Of a stretch of 64,000 nt of DNA, positions 47,996-57,276 are shown piece after piece (positions within the stretch are counted from its first letter, which is position 1; the number at the start of each line of letters is the position of its first letter). This DNA comes from Idiomarina aquatica (GTDB lineage Bacteria > Pseudomonadota > Gammaproteobacteria > Enterobacterales > Alteromonadaceae). The notes under the pieces are model-generated. The model worked only from the letters and a program-made list of their open reading frames with translations. It ran no database searches and was not told the origin of the DNA. The stretch lies in contig NZ_SNXI01000009.1 in NCBI RefSeq assembly GCF_004362895.1, forward strand, positions 1 through 64,000. Reading direction: 5' to 3'. A program made the position numbers and the translations under genes.

Positions 47996-50281
47996 CTAGT
48001 TACTAAGATAAAAAGGCCGACGATAACCATAAATACTCTTTTCGAGCATATCAATTAAGCTATTGCTATCGGACGAAAGCCCGCTGATGATAAATTGCAA
48101 ACTGACGCCGTTATCAAATTGTGCCGGGTTGCCTGCCGCCTGCATAGCAAATGCTGAGCTTGCGGATTCTAAATCGCGATTTATGCGGCGGTATGCTGAC
48201 ACACGTAGCGCCCAACAACAACTACTGTATTGTACCCCGAGTATAGCGTCATTGACGCGATCATTACTCAGGTCGTAATACACATTAGCAGCAACCTGCC
48301 ACTGATTACTCAGCTGCCAGACTGCCTGGGTTCCCATCTGCTCAATGTCAGAATTAAGAATGTTAGTTGCTTTGCGATGGTTTATTTGCACCAAATTTTT
48401 ATTATCGAGCCGATACTCTAAAGCGGTCTGACTCTTACGCGTACGGTTAAGTTCCGTATCGTACTGTATTGAGCTACGCAGGCTCCAGCTAGAATCTATA
48501 GCCCAGTTAATATCACCGACCCATTCAGAGTTACTGGAGGTAACCTGAGACTGGCTATCTAAGAGTTGTGTTCGGCTGTCATCAAAATAATAAATTTGGC
48601 CCAGGCTCAGGCGCAGGCGCTCACGTTCATTCTGATCAAACAAGCTACTACTGACGCCATAGGTAACTTGGTTAGCTTCTGCAATTCGGTCCAGTCCCGA
48701 AAAACGCTGTGCCCGGAACAGGCCGTTGTAGTCATCCTGCATCAGCGTGGTATCGTAGATGCCGATATTTTGTTGGTTTTCGTATGGTACAAAAAGGTAT
48801 TGAATCTGAGGCTCCAATGTCTGGCGGTACTCATTACCATCCTGACTAAAATAGCGCTCTAAATTTAGGCGTCCTCTAAGCCGGGCACGAGGGAGAGCAC
48901 GAGTGACTTCATCCTCCAAAGCCGGGTTATCATTTTGTTGACGATAATGAGTTACCAGGTAACTGACTTCCGCTTCAGCATCAAAGGCGGGTTCTTCGAA
49001 CCAGTAATTCAGAGACGGAGCAGAGTGAATTCGCGTCGCATAATTGCGCGTGCGAACTTGATTCTGGAAATAGGTCAGTTCGTTGTACCAGTCCAGGCTC
49101 AGACCCTCTAACTGATTACTTTGATAATTCAGGCTGAGTTGGGGCAACGTTCGGTAGGGGCTGCGAAACTGACCCAACAGTTCGTAATCTTCAGTGCGCA
49201 TTCGCAGGTGCCAGTTACGCTCCACATAATCCAGCTGTGCAACTCTATATAAATGAGTGTCGGCACGCCCGGCAAACTCACTACCAAAGTCATTCAGGTA
49301 GTTATCGTCGCTTATCTGGGTGACATCCAGATAGGCGCTCCAATGTTCATTAAAGCGCGCGTTATGATTCACATGCCATAAATACCGATCGGCATTATCA
49401 ACGCGAGCATCATCACTGGGTAGATAATTAACGTTAACCTGCCCGGCGTGATCGGCAAACAAATATCTATACTCAGTTTTTAACATCACACCCCGCTCAC
49501 TCATGAGCACTGGTGCAACGGTCGCGTCCATGTTGGGTGCGATATTAAAATAGTATGGAGCTTCCAGCTCAACACCGTTTAGTGATGACGAGTCAATGGT
49601 GGGGTATAAAAAGCCCGACTTACGATTCTCGGTAACAGGAAAAGTAAAATAAGGCAGATAAAATACAGGGACGTCAAAAAGTTCGAGCTTCGCCCCCCAG
49701 GCACGGCCAAAATCACTTTCTTCATCAATCTCAATTCTTTCTGCAGTAAGCTGCCAGGCTGGGTTATCTGCCGGGCACGTGGTAAAGCTGGAACCTAACA
49801 AATTAACGTGTTGGGGAGATATCTCTAATTGCTCTGCCTGACCCCGTGCATTGGTGGTCGACATCTCATACTGGGTCTGCCGTAATTTTGCGACTTCGGT
49901 ACCGCCATCAAAATTGAAGGATTCACCATAGACGTTGATATAGCCGTCAGTGAAGCGAACACCACCTGTTGCATCAATCACGCTCTGTTGTTGATTGATT
50001 TGCGCACTCTCGGTAAACAGCCATTGATTATTGCGGCGAATAATAACGTCACCGCCAAAGTTCGCGCGTTCGTTATCAAAAATTTCCGCATCGTTTGCCG
50101 ATACTTTAATGACGTCTTGTGCTAGTGGTTCTGCTGACTGTATTGCTTTAAAGTCAAAAGCTACCGTTGTTGAAGGACATAGCGGTGCAGGCTCTTGCGC
50201 GGCAACTTCTGTGACAAAGGCCGATGGTAGCAAGCAAAAACTAAGCGCAGCGATAGACGAGAATTTATTGCAAACAGGCAA
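47996..50281 (-). CDS. lptD: LPS assembly protein LptD
   Basis: This 761-residue outer-membrane protein inserts lipopolysaccharide in the outer leaflet together with LptE. It has a signal peptide (ending near TEVAAQE), an N-terminal jellyroll domain (about 45-190) and a large C-terminal barrel. The four cysteines needed for the disulfide switch are present: C35 (PLCPS), one in TTCPADNP, and an adjacent pair in SSCCWALRV. The start is a TTG at 50281, since a stop lies five codons upstream and no ATG is near. It is the first gene of the operon that runs to apaH. Confidence 0.95.
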   Translation of the reverse strand: MPVCNKFSSIAALSFCLLPSAFVTEVAAQEPAPLCPSTTVAFDFKAIQSAEPLAQDVIKVSANDAEIFDNERANFGGDVIIRRNNQWLFTESAQINQQQSVIDATGGVRFTDGYINVYGESFNFDGGTEVAKLRQTQYEMSTTNARGQAEQLEISPQHVNLLGSSFTTCPADNPAWQLTAERIEIDEESDFGRAWGAKLELFDVPVFYLPYFTFPVTENRKSGFLYPTIDSSSLNGVELEAPYYFNIAPNMDATVAPVLMSERGVMLKTEYRYLFADHAGQVNVNYLPSDDARVDNADRYLWHVNHNARFNEHWSAYLDVTQISDDNYLNDFGSEFAGRADTHLYRVAQLDYVERNWHLRMRTEDYELLGQFRSPYRTLPQLSLNYQSNQLEGLSLDWYNELTYFQNQVRTRNYATRIHSAPSLNYWFEEPAFDAEAEVSYLVTHYRQQNDNPALEDEVTRALPRARLRGRLNLERYFSQDGNEYRQTLEPQIQYLFVPYENQQNIGIYDTTLMQDDYNGLFRAQRFSGLDRIAEANQVTYGVSSSLFDQNERERLRLSLGQIYYFDDSRTQLLDSQSQVTSSNSEWVGDINWAIDSSWSLRSSIQYDTELNRTRKSQTALEYRLDNKNLVQINHRKATNILNSDIEQMGTQAVWQLSNQWQVAANVYYDLSNDRVNDAILGVQYSSCCWALRVSAYRRINRDLESASSAFAMQAAGNPAQFDNGVSLQFIISGLSSDSNSLIDMLEKSIYGYRRPFYLSN

Positions 50282-50331
50282 AGGTGGATCCGTTTAATTA
50301 TTGTAAGGCGTTAATATTTGTCTTGTTCGGG

Positions 50332-50340
50332 TGCTATGAT
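50332..50340 (+). promoter_or_regulatory. Candidate extended -10 promoter of amgK
   Basis: The sequence TGCTATGAT has an extended -10 form (TG, one base, TATGAT) in the region between the divergent lptD and amgK genes. It sits in a short inverted repeat (TGCTAT-GAT-ATAGCA). No good -35 is seen. Confidence 0.3.
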
Positions 50341-50424
50341 ATAGCAATTTTTTAGATTCCGCCATTTGCGCAAACGCAGATTATGCATATAAGGTGGACA
50401 CTCGCGTGACATAAGGGGGAGTGC

Positions 50425-51426
50425 TTGGAAGATAAACGACAACGTAGCCTTAAAGCTTGGTGTGAGGCTCAAACTGGTACCGCACAACCCGCCCTGGAGG
50501 TGGTTTCTGGCGATGCAAGTTTTCGACGATACTTTCGTGCTACCGATGGTCGGCAGAGTCTAATTGCGGTGGATTGCCCGCCGGATAAAGAGGATATGAC
50601 GCCTTTTATCGCGGTGGCAGACGCCTATCAGCAAGCGGGCGTGAAAGTCCCCTCGGTATTGGCTGTGGACCAGCAGCACGGGTTTATGCTGCAAGCTGAC
50701 TTCGGGCAAATTTTATTGCTATCTAAACTTCATCCGCGCAATGCCCGCCAGTATTACCAACAAGCACTGCAGATCCTGCCGCGTATTATGCAGGTAACAA
50801 CGACTCAAACAGGGCAACTGCCATTATATGATCACGCATTGCTCAAGCGTGAACTTGAACTATTTAAAGAGTGGTTGTTAAAGACTCATTTATCGCTGTC
50901 CTGGAACGCCGACGATGAAGCCGTTTGGTCAGCTTTTAGTGACACTATGATCGACAATGCGCTGAACCAGCCTCAAGTTGGCGTTCATCGCGACTATCAT
51001 TCGCGCAATATCATGGTTCTGGCTGATGACGAACTGGGTATTATTGATTTTCAGGATGCCGTGAAGGGTCCGATAACCTACGATGCAGTTTCGCTACTGC
51101 GTGATTGTTATATCGAATGGCCGACAGCAATGATTGACGAGTTGTCGTTGAATCTGCGCGAGGAATTAATAGCACAAGACTTGTTGGCAGCCAGTATTGA
51201 CGAGCAACAGTGGCAAACATGGTTTGATTATATGGGGCTTCAGCGTCACACCAAAGCAGCCGGTATTTTTGCTCGCTTAGCGCATCGTGATGACAAGCCT
51301 GGTTATCTGCAGGATGTCCCGCGTACGCTTGGTTATCTAAAGTCGGTTGCCAGCCGCTACGCGGAGCTATCTGATTATACCCAGTGGTTATCAGAGCGTG
51401 TCATTGAGCAGTGGGAGCTTAAGTAG
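50425..51426 (+). CDS. amgK: N-acetylmuramate/N-acetylglucosamine anomeric kinase AmgK
   Basis: This 333-residue kinase has the aminoglycoside-phosphotransferase fold and phosphorylates MurNAc at C1 in the MurNAc recycling bypass. The catalytic VHRDYHSRNIMVL and metal-binding GIIDFQDAVKGP are present. It starts at TTG 50425, after AAGGGGGAG. The stop shares a base with the start of murU, whose product uses its product. The pair with murU, rather than general sugar kinases, fixes the identity. Confidence 0.93.
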   Translation: MEDKRQRSLKAWCEAQTGTAQPALEVVSGDASFRRYFRATDGRQSLIAVDCPPDKEDMTPFIAVADAYQQAGVKVPSVLAVDQQHGFMLQADFGQILLLSKLHPRNARQYYQQALQILPRIMQVTTTQTGQLPLYDHALLKRELELFKEWLLKTHLSLSWNADDEAVWSAFSDTMIDNALNQPQVGVHRDYHSRNIMVLADDELGIIDFQDAVKGPITYDAVSLLRDCYIEWPTAMIDELSLNLREELIAQDLLAASIDEQQWQTWFDYMGLQRHTKAAGIFARLAHRDDKPGYLQDVPRTLGYLKSVASRYAELSDYTQWLSERVIEQWELK

Positions 51427-52118
51427 TGAAGGCTATGGTACTGGCAGCCGGGCGCGGAGAGCGGATGCGTCCATTGACGGATGAATTACCCAAGCCGTTA
51501 TTATCGGTCAACGATAAACCCTTGATTGCATACCATTTAGAAAAACTTGCAGCCGCGGGTGTCACTGATGTGGTTATCAATCATGCGTGGTTGGGTGAAA
51601 AAATCGAGCGCATGTTGGGTGACGGCAGTCAGTGGGGGGTGTCGATTACGTACTCTCCGGAGCCTGAGGGAGGGTTAGAAACCGCGGGTGGCATTATTAA
51701 GGCTTTGCCGGCGCTGGGTAGCGAACCATTTTGGGTTATAAACGGTGACGTTTGGACTACCATCGATTTTAACCGGCTGCCGCGCCATTTAGGCCGCGAT
51801 GATATGGCACACCTGATACTGGTGGATAACCCAGCGCATAATAAAGCGGGTGACTTCGGTATAGAAAACGGACGGTTGCGGGCAAAGTCGGCAGACAATG
51901 GCAGTTACACCTATGCCGGCATTGGCTTATTCAGGCCACAATGGTTTAGTGGCCTGCCGGCGGAAAAGCTAGCCTTGCGGCCGCTGTTTGAGCAAGCGAT
52001 AGCAACGGATAGTTTGGCCGGCACGTTATTAACAGATTGTGACTGGTTTGATATTGGCACGCCACAACGACTGGCCGCATTAGACAGTAAATTAAGAGGT
52101 GCAAATGATTTGGGGTAA
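51426..52118 (+). CDS. murU: N-acetylmuramate alpha-1-phosphate uridylyltransferase
   Basis: This 230-residue nucleotidyltransferase makes UDP-MurNAc from MurNAc-1-phosphate, bypassing early murein synthesis. The N-terminal AAGRGERMRPLTDELPKP loop and the metal-site segment WVINGDVWTT are typical. The start is GTG 51426, coupled to amgK. The end overlaps djlA by 14 bases. Confidence 0.94.
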   Translation: MKAMVLAAGRGERMRPLTDELPKPLLSVNDKPLIAYHLEKLAAAGVTDVVINHAWLGEKIERMLGDGSQWGVSITYSPEPEGGLETAGGIIKALPALGSEPFWVINGDVWTTIDFNRLPRHLGRDDMAHLILVDNPAHNKAGDFGIENGRLRAKSADNGSYTYAGIGLFRPQWFSGLPAEKLALRPLFEQAIATDSLAGTLLTDCDWFDIGTPQRLAALDSKLRGANDLG

Positions 52119-52941
52119 AGTCATCGGTGCATTAGCCGGCTATCTGTTTTTACGATTGCCTGGAGCTATTATTGGTGCCGTAATCGGTCACTGGTTTGAT
52201 CGCGGTATGGCGCAAGACTTCACTCGCAAGGGCGGTTTTGGTCAGTTTATGTTTGGTGCGGATAAAGCCGCCGAAGACGCAAATTTTCTTTATACGCTAT
52301 TTGCGGTAATGGGCCATGTCGCCAAAGCAAAAGGACGGGTGACAGCTCAGGATATTGCGCAAGCGAGCGCGCTGATGGAGCGTTTACGTTTAAGTGATGA
52401 CGCGCGCGTTGAAGCACAGCAAGCATTTCGAGAAGGCAAAGAAGCTACCTTTCCTTTGCAGCAGGTGGTAAAAGACTTTAAGCAGGCGTTTTACGGCAAC
52501 CGCGACGTGTTGCAGCTGTTTATGGAGCAACTCATGGCACTGGCACTGAATGACGGCGTGTTGGATAAAGCAGAACATGACGTGTTAGTGACCGTTGGTA
52601 AAACACTTGGTTTTACCCGTTTTCAAATAGACCAGTGGCTGATGATGCAAAAAGCCGCTTTTCGTTTTCATCAACGGCATCAGCAACAGGGCCACAGTGG
52701 TGGTCGTGCTAAGACAGCAAGTGCTGATGACATAAAGGATGCATACGAAATACTGGGGGTTAAAGAGAGCCAGTCTGATGCCGAAATCAAAAAGGCTTAT
52801 CGCAAATTAATGGCACGCCATCACCCGGATAAATTGGCGTCTAAAGGATTACCAGAAGAGGTGATGAAAGAAGCACAGGCGCGGGCACAGGATATACAGG
52901 CTGCTTACGATACAATCAAGCAGAAACGCGGGATGCGCTAA
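52105..52941 (+). CDS. djlA: DnaJ-like co-chaperone DjlA
   Basis: This 278-residue membrane-anchored J protein stimulates DnaK ATPase. It has one N-terminal helix with glycine-rich packing (about 5-28), a TerB-like central domain (about 50-190) and a C-terminal J domain with the HPD tripeptide in ARHHPDKLASKG. The ATG at 52105 is chosen over a GTG two codons earlier because AAGAGG lies 5 bases upstream. It overlaps murU and its stop codon interlocks with that of the opposing DUF3530 gene (CTAA). Confidence 0.95.
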   Translation: MIWGKVIGALAGYLFLRLPGAIIGAVIGHWFDRGMAQDFTRKGGFGQFMFGADKAAEDANFLYTLFAVMGHVAKAKGRVTAQDIAQASALMERLRLSDDARVEAQQAFREGKEATFPLQQVVKDFKQAFYGNRDVLQLFMEQLMALALNDGVLDKAEHDVLVTVGKTLGFTRFQIDQWLMMQKAAFRFHQRHQQQGHSGGRAKTASADDIKDAYEILGVKESQSDAEIKKAYRKLMARHHPDKLASKGLPEEVMKEAQARAQDIQAAYDTIKQKRGMR

Positions 52942-53753
52942 AATCCGTGATATTTCAACCAGCCTTTGAGTGTACTGCGTAGTTCGGCGGTAGCAAGCGT
53001 GGAGTTACTTAATAACTGTCGTTGCCGATAGTTTACTTGCTGATATTTTTGGCTGTACTGGCGACGTAACGGTTGTGCGTTTTTAATCCAGCGATTGCCA
53101 CTATTACTGATAATATCAAGCACCGGTAATTGCAGTTGGGCCAGCTGACGGGATACGGCCTGATTCAGTTGCAGTTGTGGCAAATATAAGTCGATCACCA
53201 CCAGTGCGTCAGGCATCAACTCTGGTTCAGCTGAAATGAGCTTGACGGCTATAGCGGCAGTTATTCCCTCTACTACCCATACGGTAAAGCCCGGTTCATT
53301 ATCAAACTCTCTTGTCAGGCGCTGAACACGCTGCTTGAGCGCCTCGCGGTGCGGCTCAAAAAACGCCTCGTCAACAACCTCAGGAAATACTGAATTAGCT
53401 TGCGTAGTGGCTAATTGCGATCGTTCAATCGTTAACACCGGCGGCACTAAAGCCCAGCTGTGCCAGCCCAAATCGGGGCTATCAGCGTAGACACCCTGAA
53501 TAAGGTTTGATTGCAATGGGTGCAGGTGCCAATCGGGCAGGCTGACAATTTGTCCGCGTGGGAAACTGGCCATCGGCTCTTTGTAAAGTGCCAGGTAGCG
53601 GGTGTTGCTATCAGCATCGTTGCCCGAACCAGCATCAGCGTTTAGCCAACGCACTTGGTCGGGCGGTAAATAGCGCTGCAAATCGTCGTTAGCGTGACCG
53701 GTCAGACTAACGAGAGCAACTGCAACGAAGGTAATTATAAGCGGTATTTTCAT
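52938..53753 (-). CDS. DUF3530 family protein, secreted
   Basis: This 271-residue protein has a signal peptide (MKIPLIITFVAVALVSLTGHA) and matches the general pattern of DUF3530: SLPDWHLHPLQ near residue 70, then a hydrolase-like alpha/beta arrangement without an obvious GxSxG nucleophile (VWVVEGITAA in its place). The function is unknown. It is downstream of rluA on the same strand, separated by 47 bases. The family assignment is moderately sure. Confidence 0.72.
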   Translation of the reverse strand: MKIPLIITFVAVALVSLTGHANDDLQRYLPPDQVRWLNADAGSGNDADSNTRYLALYKEPMASFPRGQIVSLPDWHLHPLQSNLIQGVYADSPDLGWHSWALVPPVLTIERSQLATTQANSVFPEVVDEAFFEPHREALKQRVQRLTREFDNEPGFTVWVVEGITAAIAVKLISAEPELMPDALVVIDLYLPQLQLNQAVSRQLAQLQLPVLDIISNSGNRWIKNAQPLRRQYSQKYQQVNYRQRQLLSNSTLATAELRSTLKGWLKYHGF

Positions 53754-53800
53754 GCCTTAATTATCGGCACTAAACGATGGGACTTGAGCGATGTTGTTGG

Positions 53801-54457
53801 TTAAAACGGCGTCGGGCTGATAAACCGAATCAATTGCTCAGTTTGCGGGTGTGCTACTCGAAGCTCATGTGCGTGCAGTAACAGACGGGATGCGAGAGCA
53901 AATGCCTGGGGGCAAGCATAAAATTTATCGCCCAGAATGGGTGTTGCCAGCGCTTGCATATGAACGCGTAACTGATGTGAACGACCGGTGACAGGAGTTA
54001 GTTCAACACGCGAACAATCGTCCTTGTGCTCAATAACTCGATAGCCTGTTTGACTGGCGCGCCCGTTAACATAGTCAATTTGCTGGCGAGGGCGATTGGG
54101 CCAGTCACAAGCTAGCGGTAGATCAATAAACCCGCGTTTTGCAGGTAGTTTACCCTGTACCAGAGCATGGTAGACCTTGTGCGTAGTGCGTTGTTGAAAT
54201 TGGCGGCTTAAATGACTTTGTGCCGGCTTACCAATAGCAAACAACATGATACCCGACGTCGCCATATCGAGTCTGTGTACGAGCTTTGCTTCGGGGAGTA
54301 CGCGTACCACACGACTGTAGACCGAATCATTATGTTCCGGGGCGCGACCCGGAACACTAAGCAGCCCGCTGGGTTTATCAATGACCAGTAGCTGCTCGTC
54401 ACGATAAAGAATCCGCAGATAGGGAGTCTGCGGAGGATCATAGTTAAGCAGCGCCAA
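53801..54457 (-). CDS. rluA: Dual-specificity rRNA/tRNA pseudouridine synthase RluA
   Basis: This 218-residue enzyme makes pseudouridine at 23S rRNA position 746 and tRNA position 32. The catalytic aspartate is in LVHRLDMATSGIMLFA, and VIDKPSGLLSVPGR and TGRSHQLRVHM are family segments. It has no S4 domain, which fits RluA rather than RluC or RluD. It lies 12 bases after rapA, an order also seen in E. coli. Confidence 0.96.
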   Translation of the reverse strand: MALLNYDPPQTPYLRILYRDEQLLVIDKPSGLLSVPGRAPEHNDSVYSRVVRVLPEAKLVHRLDMATSGIMLFAIGKPAQSHLSRQFQQRTTHKVYHALVQGKLPAKRGFIDLPLACDWPNRPRQQIDYVNGRASQTGYRVIEHKDDCSRVELTPVTGRSHQLRVHMQALATPILGDKFYACPQAFALASRLLLHAHELRVAHPQTEQLIRFISPTPF

Positions 54458-54469
54458 AATAGTCGTCCA

Positions 54470-57127
54470 TTAAGGCTGATTGAACAAAATACGGATAGAA
54501 AATAACGACAGACTGGCTTGCTGCATGACCTCGAGTAACGCGTTACTGCGCTGCTCTATAGCATCAATTTCGTCCTGGCGCACGGCCGGATTGTGCTGTT
54601 GTAGTTCGATTAACCGTTGTTTTTGCCCGGCCAATTGCTGACGCGCTTCTTCACTGGCTTCGGTGATACGCTGGTTGCGCCATGCATCTGCATGCGGTTG
54701 TTGCTGCTGAATAAAGCCCTGCGCCGTATCGCGTAATTGTTTTACAATTTGGCGGGCTGTTTTCTTGTCGATAAAAGTAGCCTGTTGGGTTAGCGCATCG
54801 CGAGGCACTTTGTCGGTAAGATTTCGGCCCTGGCTATCCAATAAAATACGTAGCCGTTGTTGGGGGTAATATTCCTGCACCCCTAATTTACGTGGGGCCG
54901 TAACTTCGCTGACATAGTCAAGCTCTACAAACCAAGCACCCGCAGGCAAGGCGGCGTTCTGTAGCTTGGCTACACAGACACTACCAAAATCTTCTGTTGT
55001 TAGTAGCTCGATAGCCGCCTGCACGTGGGGGTGGTCCCAGCTAAGGAATTCGATGTCCTCGTAGTTTAGTGCGGTATCACGATCAACCGTAATGGTCATG
55101 CCGTCTTCCCGCAACCCGGGAATTGCCGGCACCCGCATGTGCTCGCTGGGACGAACAAATAACCGATGTTCATCAAGCACTTCGGTGGTTACGCCAAAAC
55201 GATCCCAGAATGCTTCCATAAAGTCGTACAGGCTGTCGGGATCTGCTTGCTGTTCTATGCTGGTAATCAGTTGTTGCGCAATAGCGGGGCGACAGGCATT
55301 CAATTCCTGTAACTTGTCCCGGCCGGCTTCTGCATCGGCGGTAAGTTGTTGATGACGCTGTTTCGTTTGCTGCAATAACTCGTCAGGCAGCTCCGCCGCG
55401 GTCGTCATCGCTTTCGATAATTGCTCTTTAAACTCGTCGTAAACCTGTCGACCAACTGGGTTGCACTGCTCAAACGCATTCATTCCCTGGTGATACCAAG
55501 GTAACAATAAGGCCTCGTCTGATTCCTCCAGATAAGGCACGTGAATGTGAATATCGTCTTTTTGACCGATGCGATCCAAACGGCCGATGCGCTGCTCAAG
55601 TAAGTCGGGATTTGCAGGCAGATCGAATAAAACCAGATCCTGGACAAACTGGAAGTTGCGCCCCTCACTGCCGATCTCAGAGCAAAGCAATATCGGGCTT
55701 CCGTCTTCGGCTGAGGCAAAGAATTCTGCGGCGCGGTCGCGTTCCAACAACGACATACCTTCATGAAAAACTGCAGCATGAATACCGGCCAATACCCGCA
55801 ACGCTTCTGATAAATCGAGCACGTCATCAGCATGGTGACAGATCAGCAGTGTCTTTTTAGGTTTTTGGCTTTTTAAGAATTCTAATAGCCAACTCACTCG
55901 GGGATCTTCCAACCACCACGGCTCGCCGCTTTCCGGTGTGTAAGCGGGCAGTTGATGAACATGCAGATGTCGGGTTGGAAAACCGCCAACGTGTTTGCGA
56001 CGATTTCGGAACATGACCCGGCCGGTACTATGACGATCTAACAATCGATCCAGTTGGTCGCCTGATAATTTTTCAGCTTCGCTGGCCAGCTGTTGATAGT
56101 GACGTTGCTGCTCGGTAAAGGATTCCAGCGAATCAAAGCGGTTGGGGTCTAGTAGCCGTAGACGATGGAAGTGGCCTTCACTACCTTCTTGCTCAGGGGT
56201 GGCAGTTAGTAATAATACATCATTGATGGTTTCAGATAAGCGCTGAAGTTGTTCATAACCTTGAGTTTCTGGTTGCATATGATGCGCTTCGTCAACAACG
56301 AGCAGGTCAAATTCGGCACTGAGCAAGGCCTCTTGCCAACGTTGCTGAATAACAAAGTCAGTGCTGACGATAATAAGCTGCTCAGCAAAAAAAGGATTGT
56401 CGTGCTCATCCTGAAGCTGTTCACAGCGCTCATCATCAAACACACTAAAAGTCAGCGCGAAGCGGCGGCGCATTTCTACCAGCCATTGATTTCTTAATGA
56501 CTCCGGAACCACCACTAGTACGCGTTGATCGCGACCCGTTAGCAACCGCCGTTGCATAATCATGCCGGCCTCAATGGTTTTACCCAAGCCAACTTCGTCA
56601 GCAAGAAGTACCCGTGGGTGATAACGTTCGGCGACGGTATGGGCTACATAAAGTTGATGTGGCAACAGCCCGACACGTGCGCCAAACAGACCGGCAACCT
56701 CACTTTGCTGCCATTTGGCGTAATATTCACTGGCCTGGTTACGCAGTAAATACAAATCGTGGCGATCGGCGTTACCCGCGACTAAGCGTGTCAACGCCGG
56801 GTTTATAGCTATATGATGAGACAGTTGGGACTCGGGTACCATTACCTCGCTACCATCGTCCAGACGCTCGCCAAAATAAATTAGCAGGCCGCCCTGCTCT
56901 TTGACTTCAGTGATAGTGAAGGACCAGTCCTCAGCATGGTGTGCTTGCTGGCCTTCGCTTAACTGCAGTCGGGCCAGAGGCGCGTCATTACTCGCATAGA
57001 TGCGGCTTTCACCATTGCTGGGGAACATCACGGTTATCTGGCGACCATCAATTTGTGTAATGATGCCCAATCCCAGGTTTGTTTCTGTTTCGCTTAACCA
57101 CCGTTGTCCCAGACTATAATCGCTCAC
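54470..57127 (-). CDS. rapA: RNA polymerase-associated ATPase RapA
   Basis: This 885-residue SWI/SNF-type ATPase recycles RNA polymerase from stalled complexes. The N-terminal Tudor-like region starts QRWLSETETNLGLG. Walker A is ADEVGLGKTIEAGMI and the DEAH box is VVDEAHHMQ. The late helicase motif reads QRIGRLDRIGQ. It is about 80 residues shorter than E. coli RapA (968), mainly in the linker and C-terminal part. All helicase motifs remain, so it should be active. Confidence 0.96.
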   Translation of the reverse strand: MSDYSLGQRWLSETETNLGLGIITQIDGRQITVMFPSNGESRIYASNDAPLARLQLSEGQQAHHAEDWSFTITEVKEQGGLLIYFGERLDDGSEVMVPESQLSHHIAINPALTRLVAGNADRHDLYLLRNQASEYYAKWQQSEVAGLFGARVGLLPHQLYVAHTVAERYHPRVLLADEVGLGKTIEAGMIMQRRLLTGRDQRVLVVVPESLRNQWLVEMRRRFALTFSVFDDERCEQLQDEHDNPFFAEQLIIVSTDFVIQQRWQEALLSAEFDLLVVDEAHHMQPETQGYEQLQRLSETINDVLLLTATPEQEGSEGHFHRLRLLDPNRFDSLESFTEQQRHYQQLASEAEKLSGDQLDRLLDRHSTGRVMFRNRRKHVGGFPTRHLHVHQLPAYTPESGEPWWLEDPRVSWLLEFLKSQKPKKTLLICHHADDVLDLSEALRVLAGIHAAVFHEGMSLLERDRAAEFFASAEDGSPILLCSEIGSEGRNFQFVQDLVLFDLPANPDLLEQRIGRLDRIGQKDDIHIHVPYLEESDEALLLPWYHQGMNAFEQCNPVGRQVYDEFKEQLSKAMTTAAELPDELLQQTKQRHQQLTADAEAGRDKLQELNACRPAIAQQLITSIEQQADPDSLYDFMEAFWDRFGVTTEVLDEHRLFVRPSEHMRVPAIPGLREDGMTITVDRDTALNYEDIEFLSWDHPHVQAAIELLTTEDFGSVCVAKLQNAALPAGAWFVELDYVSEVTAPRKLGVQEYYPQQRLRILLDSQGRNLTDKVPRDALTQQATFIDKKTARQIVKQLRDTAQGFIQQQQPHADAWRNQRITEASEEARQQLAGQKQRLIELQQHNPAVRQDEIDAIEQRSNALLEVMQQASLSLFSIRILFNQP

Positions 57128-57276
57128 TCTTCATCCTTACTGCTGACCCGTTAGAAGGTCGCAAATGGTAAAGGCCACGCGCTAAAAAAACAATCATGTC
57201 ATCACGCTGTCATCAAATTTAGTCTAAGCTGTAAAAAAACGATAACGATAATAACTGACGCTAACAAGGTGACGTG

